Source: Saccharopolyspora gregorii
Lineage (GTDB): Bacteria; Actinomycetota; Actinomycetes; Mycobacteriales; Pseudonocardiaceae
DNA: 64,000 nucleotides
Direction: 5' to 3'
NCBI RefSeq assembly: GCF_024734405.1
Contig: NZ_CP059556.1
Span: 1,302,001-1,366,000, forward strand
The notes under the pieces are model-generated. The model saw only the letters and a program-made list of their open reading frames with translations, was not told where the DNA came from and did no database searches. The first letter of the stretch is position 1. Each line of letters begins with the position of its first letter. Shown piece by piece: positions 26,180-37,283 of the stretch. The translations under genes and the position numbers were made by a program.

Positions 26180-27621
26180 CCCGGATGCGCCGGTTCACCC
26201 GCACCTTGCGCGGCAGGTTGTTGCTGCTGCTGATCGGCGCGACGGTGACCGGCCTGGTGGCGATGGGCTTCGCCAGCCAGCTGCTGCTGCGGGATTCGCT
26301 GATGGACAAGCTGGACGGGCGGCTGCACGAGATGGCGCGGCCGTGGCTGGACGACCGGCCGCGCCCGATGCCCGGCGAGGGACCGGAGGACCACGGCTCG
26401 GGGCCGCGGCTGCCCACCGAGTTCCGGGCGCTGCTGTTCGACGAGGAAGGCCGGTTGTGGTCGGTGGCCGGTCCGACGGAGACCGATCCGCGGCAGCCGA
26501 TGATCCGCCGGCCGGGTCCGGTCGGCGAGATCATCACGGTGCCGGACCGCTCCGGCGGCTCGGATTGGCGGGTGCTCACCGAGAGCCGGCCGAACGGGGA
26601 GAGGGTGGCGCTGGCGCTGTCCACCGGCGACGTCAACCAGACCTTGCAGTGGCTGACCATCATCGAGCTGGTGGTGGGCGGGATCGTGGTGGTGCTGCTG
26701 GCGGCGGCGTCGATGGTGACGGTGCGGCTAGGGTTGCGGCCGCTGACCCGCATCGAGCACACCGCGCACGCCATCGCCACCGGTGACCTGGAGCGCCGCG
26801 TCGCCGACCAGGACCCGAGCACGGAGACGGGCCGGCTGGGCGCGGCGCTGAACACGATGCTGGGCAGGCTGGTGGCCGCGCTGCAGCAGCGGGAGCAGTC
26901 CGAGCACCGGCTGCGCCGGTTCGTCGCGGACGCCTCGCACGAGCTGCGCACCCCGCTGACCTCCATCCGCGGTTTCGCAGAGCTGTACCGGCGCAGCGAG
27001 TCGCCGGGGGAGCAGGACGTGCGGATGATGATGTCCCGCATCGAGAGCGAAGCGGTGCGGATGGGCGCGCTGGTGGAGGACCTGCTGCTGCTGGCCCGCC
27101 TGGACCGGGAGCGCACGATCGACCTGGTGGACCTGGACCTGGTGCCGCTGGCCACCGACATCGCGGGCGACGCGCGGGTGCGGGACCCGGGTCGCGAGAT
27201 CGAGCTGGTGGTGCCGGAGCGCGCGGTGCGGGTGCTGGGGGACGGCCCGCGGTTGCGGCAGGTGCTGACGAACCTGATGACGAACGCGCTGGTGCACACG
27301 ACGCCGGGCACGCCGGTGCGGGTGGAGGTGGCGCACGGTTCGGTGCGCGACGGGGTGTTCGCGGCGGGAGCCGAGGTGCGGCCGGGCACCGCGATGGGCG
27401 TGGTGTCGATCAGCGATGCCGGGCCGGGGATCCCGCCGGAGCACGCGCAGCGGATCTTCGACCGGTTCTACCGGGTGGACGACGGGCGCGAGCGCTCGGA
27501 GGGCGGCACCGGCCTGGGCCTGGCGATCACCGCGGCGATCGCGGAGGCGCACAACGGCCGGGTGGAGCTGGCCACGAGCCCGTCCGGTTCGACCTTCCGC
27601 CTGCTGATCCCGTTGAGCTGA
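26173..27621 (+). CDS. membrane sensor histidine kinase
   Basis: A 482-residue kinase paired with the preceding regulator (7-base overlap; GGAGGAG at 26158-26164). Topology: transmembrane helix 1 (about 15-38), an extracytoplasmic region of about 120 residues with no recognised domain, helix 2 (about 160-185), HAMP, then HisKA with phosphoacceptor His256 in DASHELRTPLTSIRG, and a HATPase with N box (NLMTNALVHTT), G1 (DAGPGIPPEH) and G2 (GGTGLGLAI). Confidence 0.93.
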   Translation: MLTRMRRFTRTLRGRLLLLLIGATVTGLVAMGFASQLLLRDSLMDKLDGRLHEMARPWLDDRPRPMPGEGPEDHGSGPRLPTEFRALLFDEEGRLWSVAGPTETDPRQPMIRRPGPVGEIITVPDRSGGSDWRVLTESRPNGERVALALSTGDVNQTLQWLTIIELVVGGIVVVLLAAASMVTVRLGLRPLTRIEHTAHAIATGDLERRVADQDPSTETGRLGAALNTMLGRLVAALQQREQSEHRLRRFVADASHELRTPLTSIRGFAELYRRSESPGEQDVRMMMSRIESEAVRMGALVEDLLLLARLDRERTIDLVDLDLVPLATDIAGDARVRDPGREIELVVPERAVRVLGDGPRLRQVLTNLMTNALVHTTPGTPVRVEVAHGSVRDGVFAAGAEVRPGTAMGVVSISDAGPGIPPEHAQRIFDRFYRVDDGRERSEGGTGLGLAITAAIAEAHNGRVELATSPSGSTFRLLIPLS

Positions 27622-27626
27622 CGCGC

Positions 27627-27664
27627 GAACGCCCCCACCGGCACCCGAACCGGTGGGGGCGTTC
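27627..27664. terminator. strong bidirectional terminator between the kinase gene and asnB
   Basis: A perfect 15-bp stem (27627-27641 with 27650-27664) and an 8-base loop, 5 bases after the kinase stop and in the convergent gap before asnB. Flanks lack T-runs. Confidence 0.75.
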
Positions 27665-27735
27665 ACCAGGGGTGCCGCTCGGCCCGCAGAGCAGGACGGG
27701 CCGAACGGCGGACCAGCGGCCCGATCAGCGCTCGA

Positions 27736-29571
27736 TCAGAGCTTGACGGTCGGGTTGTGCAGGTCGAACCAGGTGGAGACGTCCAGCGCGCGCTCGAACA
27801 CATTCCGTGTCGGGGTGTCCACTTCGGACGGATCGAGGTTCGCGGCCTCGCGCACCCAGTCGGCGTTGAGCAGTTCCAGCGCCCGGTCGCCGTTCGAGAT
27901 GAGCTCCTTGACCTGCTTCTGCAGCTCGGCGGCGTAGGCCGGGTCCTGGGTCGACGGGTACGGGCTCTTCACCCGGTCCACCACGGACTTCGGCAGCACG
28001 TCGGCGGAGGCGCCGCGCAGCAGGCTCTTCTCCCGGCCGTCGTAGGTCTTGAGCGACCAGGGCGCGTTGAACACGTACTCGACGAGCCGGTGGTCGCAGA
28101 ACGGGACGCGGACCTCCAGGCCCACGGCCATCGACATCCGGTCCTTGCGGTCCAGCAGCATCCGCACGAAGCGGGTCAGGTGCAGGTAGCTGATCTCCCG
28201 CATCTTCGCCTCGAACGGGCTGTCCGAGTCGAGCGTGGGCATGCCCGCGATGGCCGCCTCGTACTCCGAGCTGATGTAGCCGGGGATGTCGAGGGTGTCG
28301 GCGACCGACTTGTCCAGGACGCGCGGTCCCTCGGCCTGCTGGGTGTTGAAGGCGGCCAGCCACGGGAAGGTGCGCGCCTGCTGCACCTTCGGGTCGTGGA
28401 ACCACTTGTAGCCGCCGAAGACCTCGTCGGCGGACTCGCCGGACAACGCCACGGTCGAATGGCCGCGGATGGCCTTGAACAGCAGGTACAGCGAGTTGTC
28501 CATGTCGCCGAGGCCCATCGGGAAGTCCCGGGACTGCACGGCGGCGCGGCGCACGGCCGGGTCGGCGAGGGCCTGCGGGTCGAGCACGATGTCCTGGTGC
28601 TGCGAGCCGACGTGCTTGTGCACGTCCTGCACGAACGGGCCGTCGGGGGTCGCGCGCATCTCGTCGGGCTGGAAGTTCTCGGTCTGGCCGACGAAGTCCA
28701 CGGCGAAGCTGCGGACCTTCTCGCCCTGCGCGGCGAGCTGCTGGGCGGACAGCGCGGTCAGCGCGCTGGAGTCGAGGCCACCGGAGAGCAGCAGGCACCG
28801 CGGCACGTCGGCGACGAGCTGGCGGCGCACGATGTCGTCGAGCAGTTCGCGGACGTGCGCGACGCTGGCTTCCTGGTCGTCGGTGTGCTCGACGGCGTCG
28901 AGGCTCCAGTAGGTGTGCTCGCGCAGGCCGTTGCGGTCGAAGGTGACGACGGTGCCGGGCACGACCTCGCGCATGCCCTGCCAGATGGCCCGGCCGGGGG
29001 ACTTGGTGACGGAGAACAGCTCGCGCAGCCCGTCGGCGTCGACGACCTTCTCCACCTCGGGGTTGGCCAGGATCGCCTTCGGCTCGGAGCCGAACAGCAG
29101 GCCGTTCTCGGTCTGCTGGTAGTACAGCGGCTTGATGCCCATCCGGTCGCGGATCAGCAGCAGCTGCTCGGTGCGGGTGTCCCAGACGGCGAAGGCGTAC
29201 ATGCCGTTGAGCTTCTCGGCGACGTCGGCGCCCCACTCCAGGTAGCCGTGCAGCACGACCTCGGTGTCGGAGTCGGTGTCGAAGCGGTGGCCGCGGCGGC
29301 GGAGTTCGTCGCGCAGCTCGGTGAAGTTGTAGGCCTCACCGCTGTAGACGAGCCCGACCTTGCCGTCAGGGGTGTCGACCTCCATCGGCTGGGCGCCGCC
29401 GGGCAGGTCGATGATGGCGAGCCGCCGGTGGCCGAGCGCCGCGTGCGGCTGGACCCAGGTTCCCGCCCCGTCCGGCCCGCGGCAGGCCATCGTGTCGCAC
29501 ATCGCGTCGATGACCGGCTGTTCCCGGGTGAGGTCTCGGCGGAAATCGATCCAGCCGGAGATGCCGCACAT
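27736..29571 (-). CDS. asnB: asparagine synthase (glutamine-hydrolysing)
   Basis: A 611-residue class II glutamine amidotransferase. Cys2 nucleophile right after the start (MCGISGWIDF), the glutaminase loop ACRGPDGAG, GEAYNFTELR, then the synthase domain with PP-loop LLLSGGLDSSAL and the SGESADEVFGGYKWF motif. It makes asparagine from aspartate, glutamine and ATP; in actinomycetes relatives also amidate peptidoglycan meso-DAP, which is possible here because no biosynthetic partner is adjacent. It stands alone between a two-component system and kdp. The start is fixed by Cys2. Confidence 0.93.
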   Translation of the reverse strand: MCGISGWIDFRRDLTREQPVIDAMCDTMACRGPDGAGTWVQPHAALGHRRLAIIDLPGGAQPMEVDTPDGKVGLVYSGEAYNFTELRDELRRRGHRFDTDSDTEVVLHGYLEWGADVAEKLNGMYAFAVWDTRTEQLLLIRDRMGIKPLYYQQTENGLLFGSEPKAILANPEVEKVVDADGLRELFSVTKSPGRAIWQGMREVVPGTVVTFDRNGLREHTYWSLDAVEHTDDQEASVAHVRELLDDIVRRQLVADVPRCLLLSGGLDSSALTALSAQQLAAQGEKVRSFAVDFVGQTENFQPDEMRATPDGPFVQDVHKHVGSQHQDIVLDPQALADPAVRRAAVQSRDFPMGLGDMDNSLYLLFKAIRGHSTVALSGESADEVFGGYKWFHDPKVQQARTFPWLAAFNTQQAEGPRVLDKSVADTLDIPGYISSEYEAAIAGMPTLDSDSPFEAKMREISYLHLTRFVRMLLDRKDRMSMAVGLEVRVPFCDHRLVEYVFNAPWSLKTYDGREKSLLRGASADVLPKSVVDRVKSPYPSTQDPAYAAELQKQVKELISNGDRALELLNADWVREAANLDPSEVDTPTRNVFERALDVSTWFDLHNPTVKL

Positions 29572-29581
29572 GGCGTAGCTC

Positions 29582-29593
29582 CCTTCGCGAAGG
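29582..29593. promoter_or_regulatory. 12-bp perfect palindrome in the asnB 5' leader
   Basis: CCTTCGCGAAGG lies just upstream of the asnB ribosome binding site. It could be an operator or a small leader hairpin; nothing decides between them. Confidence 0.4.
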
Positions 29594-29610
29594 TTCTTAC
29601 TTAGTCAAGG

Positions 29611-29639
29611 TAACTACTTTGTTGCATCGACGAAACCAA
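29611..29639 (-). promoter_or_regulatory. candidate asnB promoter
   Basis: On the minus strand TTGGTT (29639-29634) and TAGTTA (29616-29611) are 17 bases apart, in the most AT-rich part of this intergenic region. This gives a leader of about 30 bases before asnB. Confidence 0.45.
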
Positions 29640-29770
29640 TCCGCGGTATCGAACTCGTTGCGTGACAACGCCCAGACCTGCCAAAACGGTCGAAAAACCA
29701 CGCGCTACACCGGCGTTCCCGCGCATCGCGGCAGGTAACGCGGTCGTAACGCGGTCCGTACCGACGTGCG

Positions 29771-29792
29771 GTGAGGGACGCCACGCCCTCAC
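29771..29792. repeat. small hairpin in the asnB-kdp intergenic region
   Basis: A 7-bp stem (29771-29777 with 29786-29792). The remaining sequence of the 380-bp gap (29572-29951) holds no supported gene; a kdp promoter must lie here but I could not place it. Confidence 0.35.
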
Positions 29793-29951
29793 CCGGACGG
29801 ACCACGGACGCCGCCGGCGTAAGCAGCGCGTCAAGACCGCCGCTCCCCGCGTCAAACCACCGTCAGCAGCCCTGTCCGCGCCCCGCGCGACGACGTTGAG
29901 TGGGGGAGACGGCGCCACCGGGGCGCCCCGCATCGAAGGAGGCGCGCGGAG

Positions 29952-30035
29952 ATGGCGGACCTCGCCTGCGCGCTCGTGCTGATCGGTGGGTTCCTCGTGC
30001 TCGCGCTGAGCCTGCGCGGTCTGGAGCGGTTGTGA
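29952..30035 (+). CDS. 27-residue membrane peptide preceding kdpF
   Basis: A tiny open frame, MADLACALVLIGGFLVLALS then RGLERL, i.e. one hydrophobic helix with a positive end. AAGGAGG at 29936-29942 is well placed before ATG 29952, and the stop overlaps the GTG of kdpF (GTGA). This good ribosome binding site serves this frame, not kdpF, so the peptide is very likely translated and couples kdpF. It may be an additional Kdp small subunit; I know no named family. Confidence 0.65.
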   Translation: MADLACALVLIGGFLVLALSLRGLERL

Positions 30036-30127
30036 TCGCCCTGCTCGCCAACGCCGCGGGCGGGCTGCTCGCGCTGCTGCTCATCGCCTTCCTGTTCGTC
30101 GCCCTGATCAGGCCGGAGAAGTTCTGA
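30032..30127 (+). CDS. kdpF: K+-transporting ATPase small subunit KdpF
   Basis: A 31-residue single-helix peptide ending in [12 protein letters not shown], the classical KdpF C-terminus. It stabilises the KdpABC complex in the membrane. GTG 30032 overlaps the upstream stop; its own stop overlaps the kdpA start by one base (TGATG). Confidence 0.88.
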   Translation: MIALLANAAGGLLALLLIAFLFVALIRPEKF

Positions 30128-31784
30128 TGTCCTCCCTCGCGGTCGGCCTCACCCAGGTCGGCCTCCTCGTCCTCGCCCTGGCGGTCTGCTACCGGCCGCT
30201 CGGCGACCACATGGCGCGCGCCTACACCGACGACCGGCACTGGCGGGTGGAGCGCGGGCTCTACCGGGTGCTGCGCGTCGACGGCGACGCCGGGCAGCGC
30301 TGGACGACCTACGCGGCCTCGGTGCTCGCGTTCACGTTCGCCTCCGTCGTGCTGCTGTACCTGCTGCAGCGGTTGCAGGGCTTCCTGCCGCTGGACTTCG
30401 GGCGCGGCCCGGTCGACCCGGCCACCGCGTTCAACACCGCGGTCAGCTTCGCCACCAACACCAACTGGCAGTCCTCCGTGCCGGAGCAGGTGCTCGGGCA
30501 CACCGTGCAGCTCGCCGGGCTCACCGTGCAGAACTTCCTGTCCGCCGCGGTCGGCATGGCCGTCGCCGTCGCGCTGGTGCGCGGGTTCACCCGCTCCGGC
30601 ACCGACCGGATCGGGAACTTCTGGGTGGACCTCACCCGCGGCGTGGTGCGGATCCTGCTGCCCATCGCGGCGGTGGCGGCGGTGCTGCTGGTGGGGCTCG
30701 GTGCGGCGATGAGCTTCGCGCCCGGCCTGCACGTCGTCGGCCTCGACGGGCAGCAGCACACCATCGCCACCGCGCCCGTCGCGAGCCAGGAGGCCATCAA
30801 GGACCTCGGCACCAACGGCGGCGGCGTGCTCAACGCGAACTCCGCGCACCCGTTCGCGAACCCGGACGGGGTCAGCAACCTGCTGCAGATCTTCCTGATC
30901 CTGCTGATCCCGGTGAGCCTGACCCGCACCTTCGGCACCGTGGTCGGCGACCGCAGGCAGGGCCACGTCCTGCTGTCGGTGATGGCCGGGCTGTTCACCG
31001 CGATGCTGGCCGTCGTGTGGTGGGCCGAGGCGCACCCGAACGGCCCGGCGGCGCTCGCCGCGGGCGGCGCGCTGGAGGGCAAGGAGGCGCGCTTCGGCAC
31101 CTACCTGTCCGGGCTGTTCGCCGTCGCCACCACCGGGACCTCCACCGGCGCGGTGAACTCGACGCACGACAGCTTCAGCGGGCTCGGCGGCGGGGCGGTG
31201 CTGCTGAACATGCTGCTCGGCGAGGTCGCGCCCGGCGGCGTCGGCTCCGGGCTGTACGGCATCCTCGTGCTGTCGGTGCTCGCCGTGTTCCTGGCCGGGC
31301 TGATGGTGGGGCGCACCCCCGAATACCTGGGCAAGAAGCTCGGCCGCCGGGAGATCACCGCCGCCGCGCTGTCGATCCTGGTGATGCCCGCGCTGGTGCT
31401 GGTGGGCACCGGCGTCGCCATCGCGCTGCCCGCCACGTCCGGGGCGATGGCGAACCCGGGGGCGCACGGGCTCAGCGAAGTGCTCTACGCGTACGCGTCG
31501 GCCGCGAACAACAACGGCAGCGCGTTCGCCGGGCTCACCGCGACCTCCGGCTTCTTCCAGACCACCCTGGCGCTGGCCATGCTGTTCGGCAGGCTGCTGC
31601 CGATCATGGCGGTGCTGATGCTGGCCGGGGCGCTCGCCCGCCAGCGGCGCGTCCCGCCCGGTGCGGGGACGCTGCCCACCACCGGGCCGCTGTTCGCAGG
31701 CCTGCTCGCAGGCACCGTCGTCCTCGTCGCCGCGCTGACGTTCCTGCCCGCGCTGGCGCTCGGCCCGATCGCGGAGGCCCTGGC

Positions 31785-31788
<4 letters not shown>
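30127..31788 (+). CDS. kdpA: K+-transporting ATPase subunit A
   Basis: The channel-like K+-binding subunit, 553 residues with about ten membrane helices. The pore-loop segments are present: [44 protein letters not shown] and [13 protein letters not shown]. In the membrane it passes K+ to KdpB. Its stop overlaps kdpB by four bases (ATGA). Confidence 0.97.
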
Positions 31789-33863
<2,075 letters not shown>

Positions 33864-33904
33864 GGCGCCGGACTTCGGTTGCGAGGTGGGTCGGGTGGCG
33901 GAAC

Positions 33905-33989
33905 CTCAGCGGCTTCCTCGCTGCGGGATCGTTTTCGCAGGTGGCTCCGCCACATGCGAAAACGCTGTCCTCGCGAGGAAGCCGCTGAG
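33905..33989. repeat. 85-bp nested palindrome between kdpB and kdpC
   Basis: Outer arms of 17 bp perfect (33905-33921 with 33973-33989), a middle stem of 9 bp (33931-33939 with 33955-33963) and a 5-bp inner stem (33941-33945 with 33949-33953) are nested around one centre. This is a single extended cruciform or RNA hairpin inside an operon. Confidence 0.9.
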
Positions 33990-34028
33990 AACCCGCGGCG
34001 GTGCGGGTTGCGTGCGTGGTCGGCGGCT

Positions 34029-34045
34029 CAGCGGCTTCGCCGCTG
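34029..34045. repeat. second short hairpin before kdpC
   Basis: A 7-bp stem with a 3-base loop (CAGCGGC / GCCGCTG). Its left arm repeats the CAGCGGCTTC core of the larger palindrome's arm, so both belong to the same repetitive sequence type. Confidence 0.7.
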
Positions 34046-34105
34046 ACGAGAGAACTGCGAGAACCGCGATGCGGGTTCGAAGACGGGCAGTGGAGAGAGG
34101 ACGCG

Positions 34106-34711
34106 ATGTTCACGACGTTGGTGCGGCAGGCCGGGACCGCGGTGCGGGCGCTGCTGCTGTTCACGGTGCTGCTGGGCGTGTGCTACCCGCTCGCGGTGTG
34201 GGGCGCGGGCCACCTGCCGGGGTTGCGCGACCACGCGGAAGGGTCGCCGCTGGTGGTGGACGGCCGGGTCGTCGGGTCCGAGCTGATCGGCATCGACCCG
34301 GTGCCCGCGGACCCGGCGCACGACCCGTACTTCCACACCCGCCCGTCGGCGTCGGCGGACGGGCCGCTCGGGCCCGGTGACCCGGCGACGTCCGGCGGCT
34401 CGAACCTGGCCGCGGACAACCCGGAGCTGCTGGCGGCCGTGCAGCAGCGGCGCACCGGCATCGCCGCCCGCGAAGCGGTCGCCCCGCAGCTGGTCCCGGC
34501 GGACGCGGTGACGGCCTCGGCCAGCGGTGTGGACGCGGGCATCAGCCCCGCGTACGCCGCGCTGCAAGCTCCGCGCGTCGCCCGCGAGACGGGGCTGCCG
34601 GTCGAGGAGGTGCACCGGCTCATCGCCGCCGCCACCTCCGGCGGCGTGTTCGCCGAGCGCACGGTCGCGGTCCCGGCGCTCAACGCGGCCGTCGCCGAGC
34701 ACCGCGGATGA
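34106..34711 (+). CDS. kdpC: K+-transporting ATPase subunit C
   Basis: The 201-residue KdpC subunit, one N-terminal helix (VRALLLFTVLLGVCYPLAVWG) and an outer domain with YFHTRPSASADG, SGGSNLAADNPEL and DAGISPAYAALQAPRVA, all family motifs. It raises the affinity of the pump. ATG 34106 follows GGAGAGAGG at 34092-34100; the open frame extends into the palindromic spacer but is not family-like there. Confidence 0.95.
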   Translation: MFTTLVRQAGTAVRALLLFTVLLGVCYPLAVWGAGHLPGLRDHAEGSPLVVDGRVVGSELIGIDPVPADPAHDPYFHTRPSASADGPLGPGDPATSGGSNLAADNPELLAAVQQRRTGIAAREAVAPQLVPADAVTASASGVDAGISPAYAALQAPRVARETGLPVEEVHRLIAAATSGGVFAERTVAVPALNAAVAEHRG

Positions 34712-34781
34712 CCCGCGGCGGGTGGTCCGCGCGTCGGACCGGCAGGATCGGTGCCGACGGCCGTCGGCGGGGAGGCGCGGG

Positions 34782-37283
34782 ATGAAGCGGGGCGAGCTGC
34801 GGATCTACCTCGGCGCCGCGCCGGGCGTGGGCAAGACCTACGCGATGCTCGGCGAGGCGCGGCGGCGGCTCGAACGCGGCACCGACCTCGTCGTCGGCCT
34901 GGTGGAGACGCACGGCCGCGCCGAGACCGAACGCCTGCTGGACGGGCTGGAGCAGGTGCCGCGCCGCCGCGAGCTGCACCGCGGCGTCCAGGTCACCGAA
35001 CTCGACCTGGACGCCGTGCTGGCCCGCCGCCCGCAGGTCGCCGTCGTCGACGAGCTCGCGCACACCAACGCCCCCGGCTCGCGCAACGAGAAGCGCTGGC
35101 AGGACGTCGAGGAACTCCTCGAAGCGGGGATCACCGTGCTGTCCACGGTGAACGTGCAGCACCTGGAGAGCCTCAACGACGTGGTCGAGACGATCACCGG
35201 GGTCCGCCAGCAGGAGACCGTCCCCGACGAGGTGGTGCGGCGCGCCGAGCAGATCGAGCTCGCCGACATCACCCCGCAGGCGCTGCGCCGCCGCCTCGCG
35301 CACGGCAACGTCTACGCCGCCGACAAGGTGGACGCCGCGCTGGGCAACTACTTCCGCACCGGCAACCTCACCGCGCTGCGCGAACTGGCGCTGCTGTGGC
35401 TGGCCGACCAGGTGGACGTGGCGTTGCGCCGCTACCGGGCGGAACGGCACATCACCGACACGTGGGAGACGCGGGAGCGGGTCGTCGCCGCGATCACCGG
35501 TGGTTCGGAGAGCGAGACGCTGATCCGCCGCGCCCGCCGCATCGCGGCCCGCGCCGGAGCCGAGCTGCAGGTAGTGCACGTGCTGCGCGGCGACGGCCTG
35601 GCCGGGGCGTCCCCGGCGAACCTGGCCCGGGCGCGGCGGGTCGCCGACGACGTGGGGGCCAGCTTCCACAGCGTCGTCGGCGACGACGTGCCGGAGGCGC
35701 TGCTGGAGTTCGCTCGCGGCGTCGACGCCACGCAGCTGGTGATCGGCACCTCGCGGCGCTCCCGGTGGGCGCGGCTGGCCGCGGAGGGCATCGGCTCGAC
35801 CGTGGTCCAGCGCTCCGGGTCGATCGACGTGCACATGGTCACGCACGGCAAGGCGGGCGCGCGCCCGTTCCGCCGCGCCGCGAAGAACCCGCTGTCCCGG
35901 GCGCGCCGCAGCTGGGGCTGGGCGCTGGCGTGCACGCTGCCGCCGCTGGTGACGCTGGTCAGCGCGCTGCTCGGCGACTTCGAACTGTCCACCGACGTGG
36001 TGGGCTACTTCCTGGCGACCGTGGTGGTGGCGCTGGTCGGCGGGGTGGCGCCGTCGGTGGCGGCGGCGCTGCTGGCGGGCGGGCTGCTGAACTTCTTCTT
36101 CACCGAACCGCGGCACTCGCTGGCCGTCAGCTCCCCGGAGACGCTGGTGACGGTGCTCGGCATGGTCGGCGTCGGCGTGATGGTGGCGGTGGTGGTGGAC
36201 CGGGCGGCACGGCTGGCGGAGCGCGCGGCGCGGGCGCGCACCGAGGCGGCGCTGCTGGCGTCCTACGCGCGCACGGTGCTGGCGCACCCCGATCCGCTGC
36301 CGCGGTTGCTGGAGAAGCTGGTGGAGAACTTCGGGCTGTCCTCGGCGGCGCTGCTGGAGCGCGGGCCGGACGGCTGGCGCATCGCGGCGTCCCTCGGCAC
36401 CACGCCCTGCGCCCGGCCCGACCAGTCCGATGTGGACATCGAGGTGACCGCGGACGTGCACCTGGCGCTGCGCCGCCCCGACGGCCGGGCGCTGCCCGCC
36501 GACGACCGCACGGTGCTGGAGGCCGCCGCGGGCCAGGCGCTGGTGGCGCTGCGCCAGCAGCGGATGGCCGCCGACGCCGCCGAAGCCCAGCGGGAAGCGG
36601 ACGCGAACCGGCTGCGCACCGCGCTGCTGTCCGCCGTCGGCCACGACCTGCGCACGCCGCTGGCGTCCATCAAGGCCTCGGTGAGCAGCCTGCGGCTGCC
36701 CGGCGTGCAGCTGTCCGAGCAGGACGTCGCCGAACTGCTCGCCGGGGTGGAGGAATCCACCGACCGGCTCGCGGACCTGGTGGACAACCTGCTGGACTCG
36801 TCCCGGCTGGCGACCGGCGCGATCGTGCCGCGGCTGCGCCCCGTCGGCTACGACCAGGCCGTCGCGGGCGCCCTGGTGGGCTTGGACGGGCGGGAGCGGG
36901 TCGCGGTGGACACCGACGAGTCGCTGCCCGCGGTGCTCGCCGACGTCGGACTGCTGGAACGGGTGATCGCGAACGTGGTGCAGAACGCGCTGAAGTACGG
37001 CGGAGACCGGGTTGGCGTGCGCGCCAGCGAACACGCCAGGTGGGTGGAGCTGCGCATCGTCGACCACGGCCCCGGCCTGCCCGAAGGCGCCGCGGACACC
37101 GTGTTCGCCCCGTTCGAGCGACTCGGCGGGCACGCCGACACCGGTCCTCCCGGGGTCGGGCTCGGGTTGAGCGTCGCGCAAGGTTTCATGCAGGCCATGC
37201 ACGGCACGATCCGCGCCGAGGACACCCCCGGCGGCGGACTGACGATGGTGCTGGCGCTGCCGGTGGCGACGGAGGGGCGATGA
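34782..37283 (+). CDS. kdpD: osmosensitive K+ channel histidine kinase KdpD
   Basis: An 833-residue sensor kinase. N-terminal KdpD domain with Walker A LGAAPGVGKTYAM (10-22) and VVDELAHTNAPGSRNEKRW, a USP-like domain (about 230-365), a four-helix membrane block (about 385-490), a GAF-like region, then His621 in AVGHDLRTPLASIKAS and a HATPase with GPGLPEG and GLGLSVAQGF. It responds to low K+/turgor and phosphorylates KdpE. The start follows GGGGAGG; the stop overlaps kdpE by four bases. Confidence 0.96.
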   Translation: MKRGELRIYLGAAPGVGKTYAMLGEARRRLERGTDLVVGLVETHGRAETERLLDGLEQVPRRRELHRGVQVTELDLDAVLARRPQVAVVDELAHTNAPGSRNEKRWQDVEELLEAGITVLSTVNVQHLESLNDVVETITGVRQQETVPDEVVRRAEQIELADITPQALRRRLAHGNVYAADKVDAALGNYFRTGNLTALRELALLWLADQVDVALRRYRAERHITDTWETRERVVAAITGGSESETLIRRARRIAARAGAELQVVHVLRGDGLAGASPANLARARRVADDVGASFHSVVGDDVPEALLEFARGVDATQLVIGTSRRSRWARLAAEGIGSTVVQRSGSIDVHMVTHGKAGARPFRRAAKNPLSRARRSWGWALACTLPPLVTLVSALLGDFELSTDVVGYFLATVVVALVGGVAPSVAAALLAGGLLNFFFTEPRHSLAVSSPETLVTVLGMVGVGVMVAVVVDRAARLAERAARARTEAALLASYARTVLAHPDPLPRLLEKLVENFGLSSAALLERGPDGWRIAASLGTTPCARPDQSDVDIEVTADVHLALRRPDGRALPADDRTVLEAAAGQALVALRQQRMAADAAEAQREADANRLRTALLSAVGHDLRTPLASIKASVSSLRLPGVQLSEQDVAELLAGVEESTDRLADLVDNLLDSSRLATGAIVPRLRPVGYDQAVAGALVGLDGRERVAVDTDESLPAVLADVGLLERVIANVVQNALKYGGDRVGVRASEHARWVELRIVDHGPGLPEGAADTVFAPFERLGGHADTGPPGVGLGLSVAQGFMQAMHGTIRAEDTPGGGLTMVLALPVATEGR

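Noticed and set aside
29572..29951. Possible c-di-AMP (ydaO-type) riboswitch before kdp
   Set aside because: I looked for the conserved core sequence blocks of that class and did not see them; only one weak hairpin is present.
29662..29982. Open frame of 106 codons upstream of kdp
   Set aside because: Composition-driven sequence running through the start of the better-supported 27-residue gene; no ribosome binding site.
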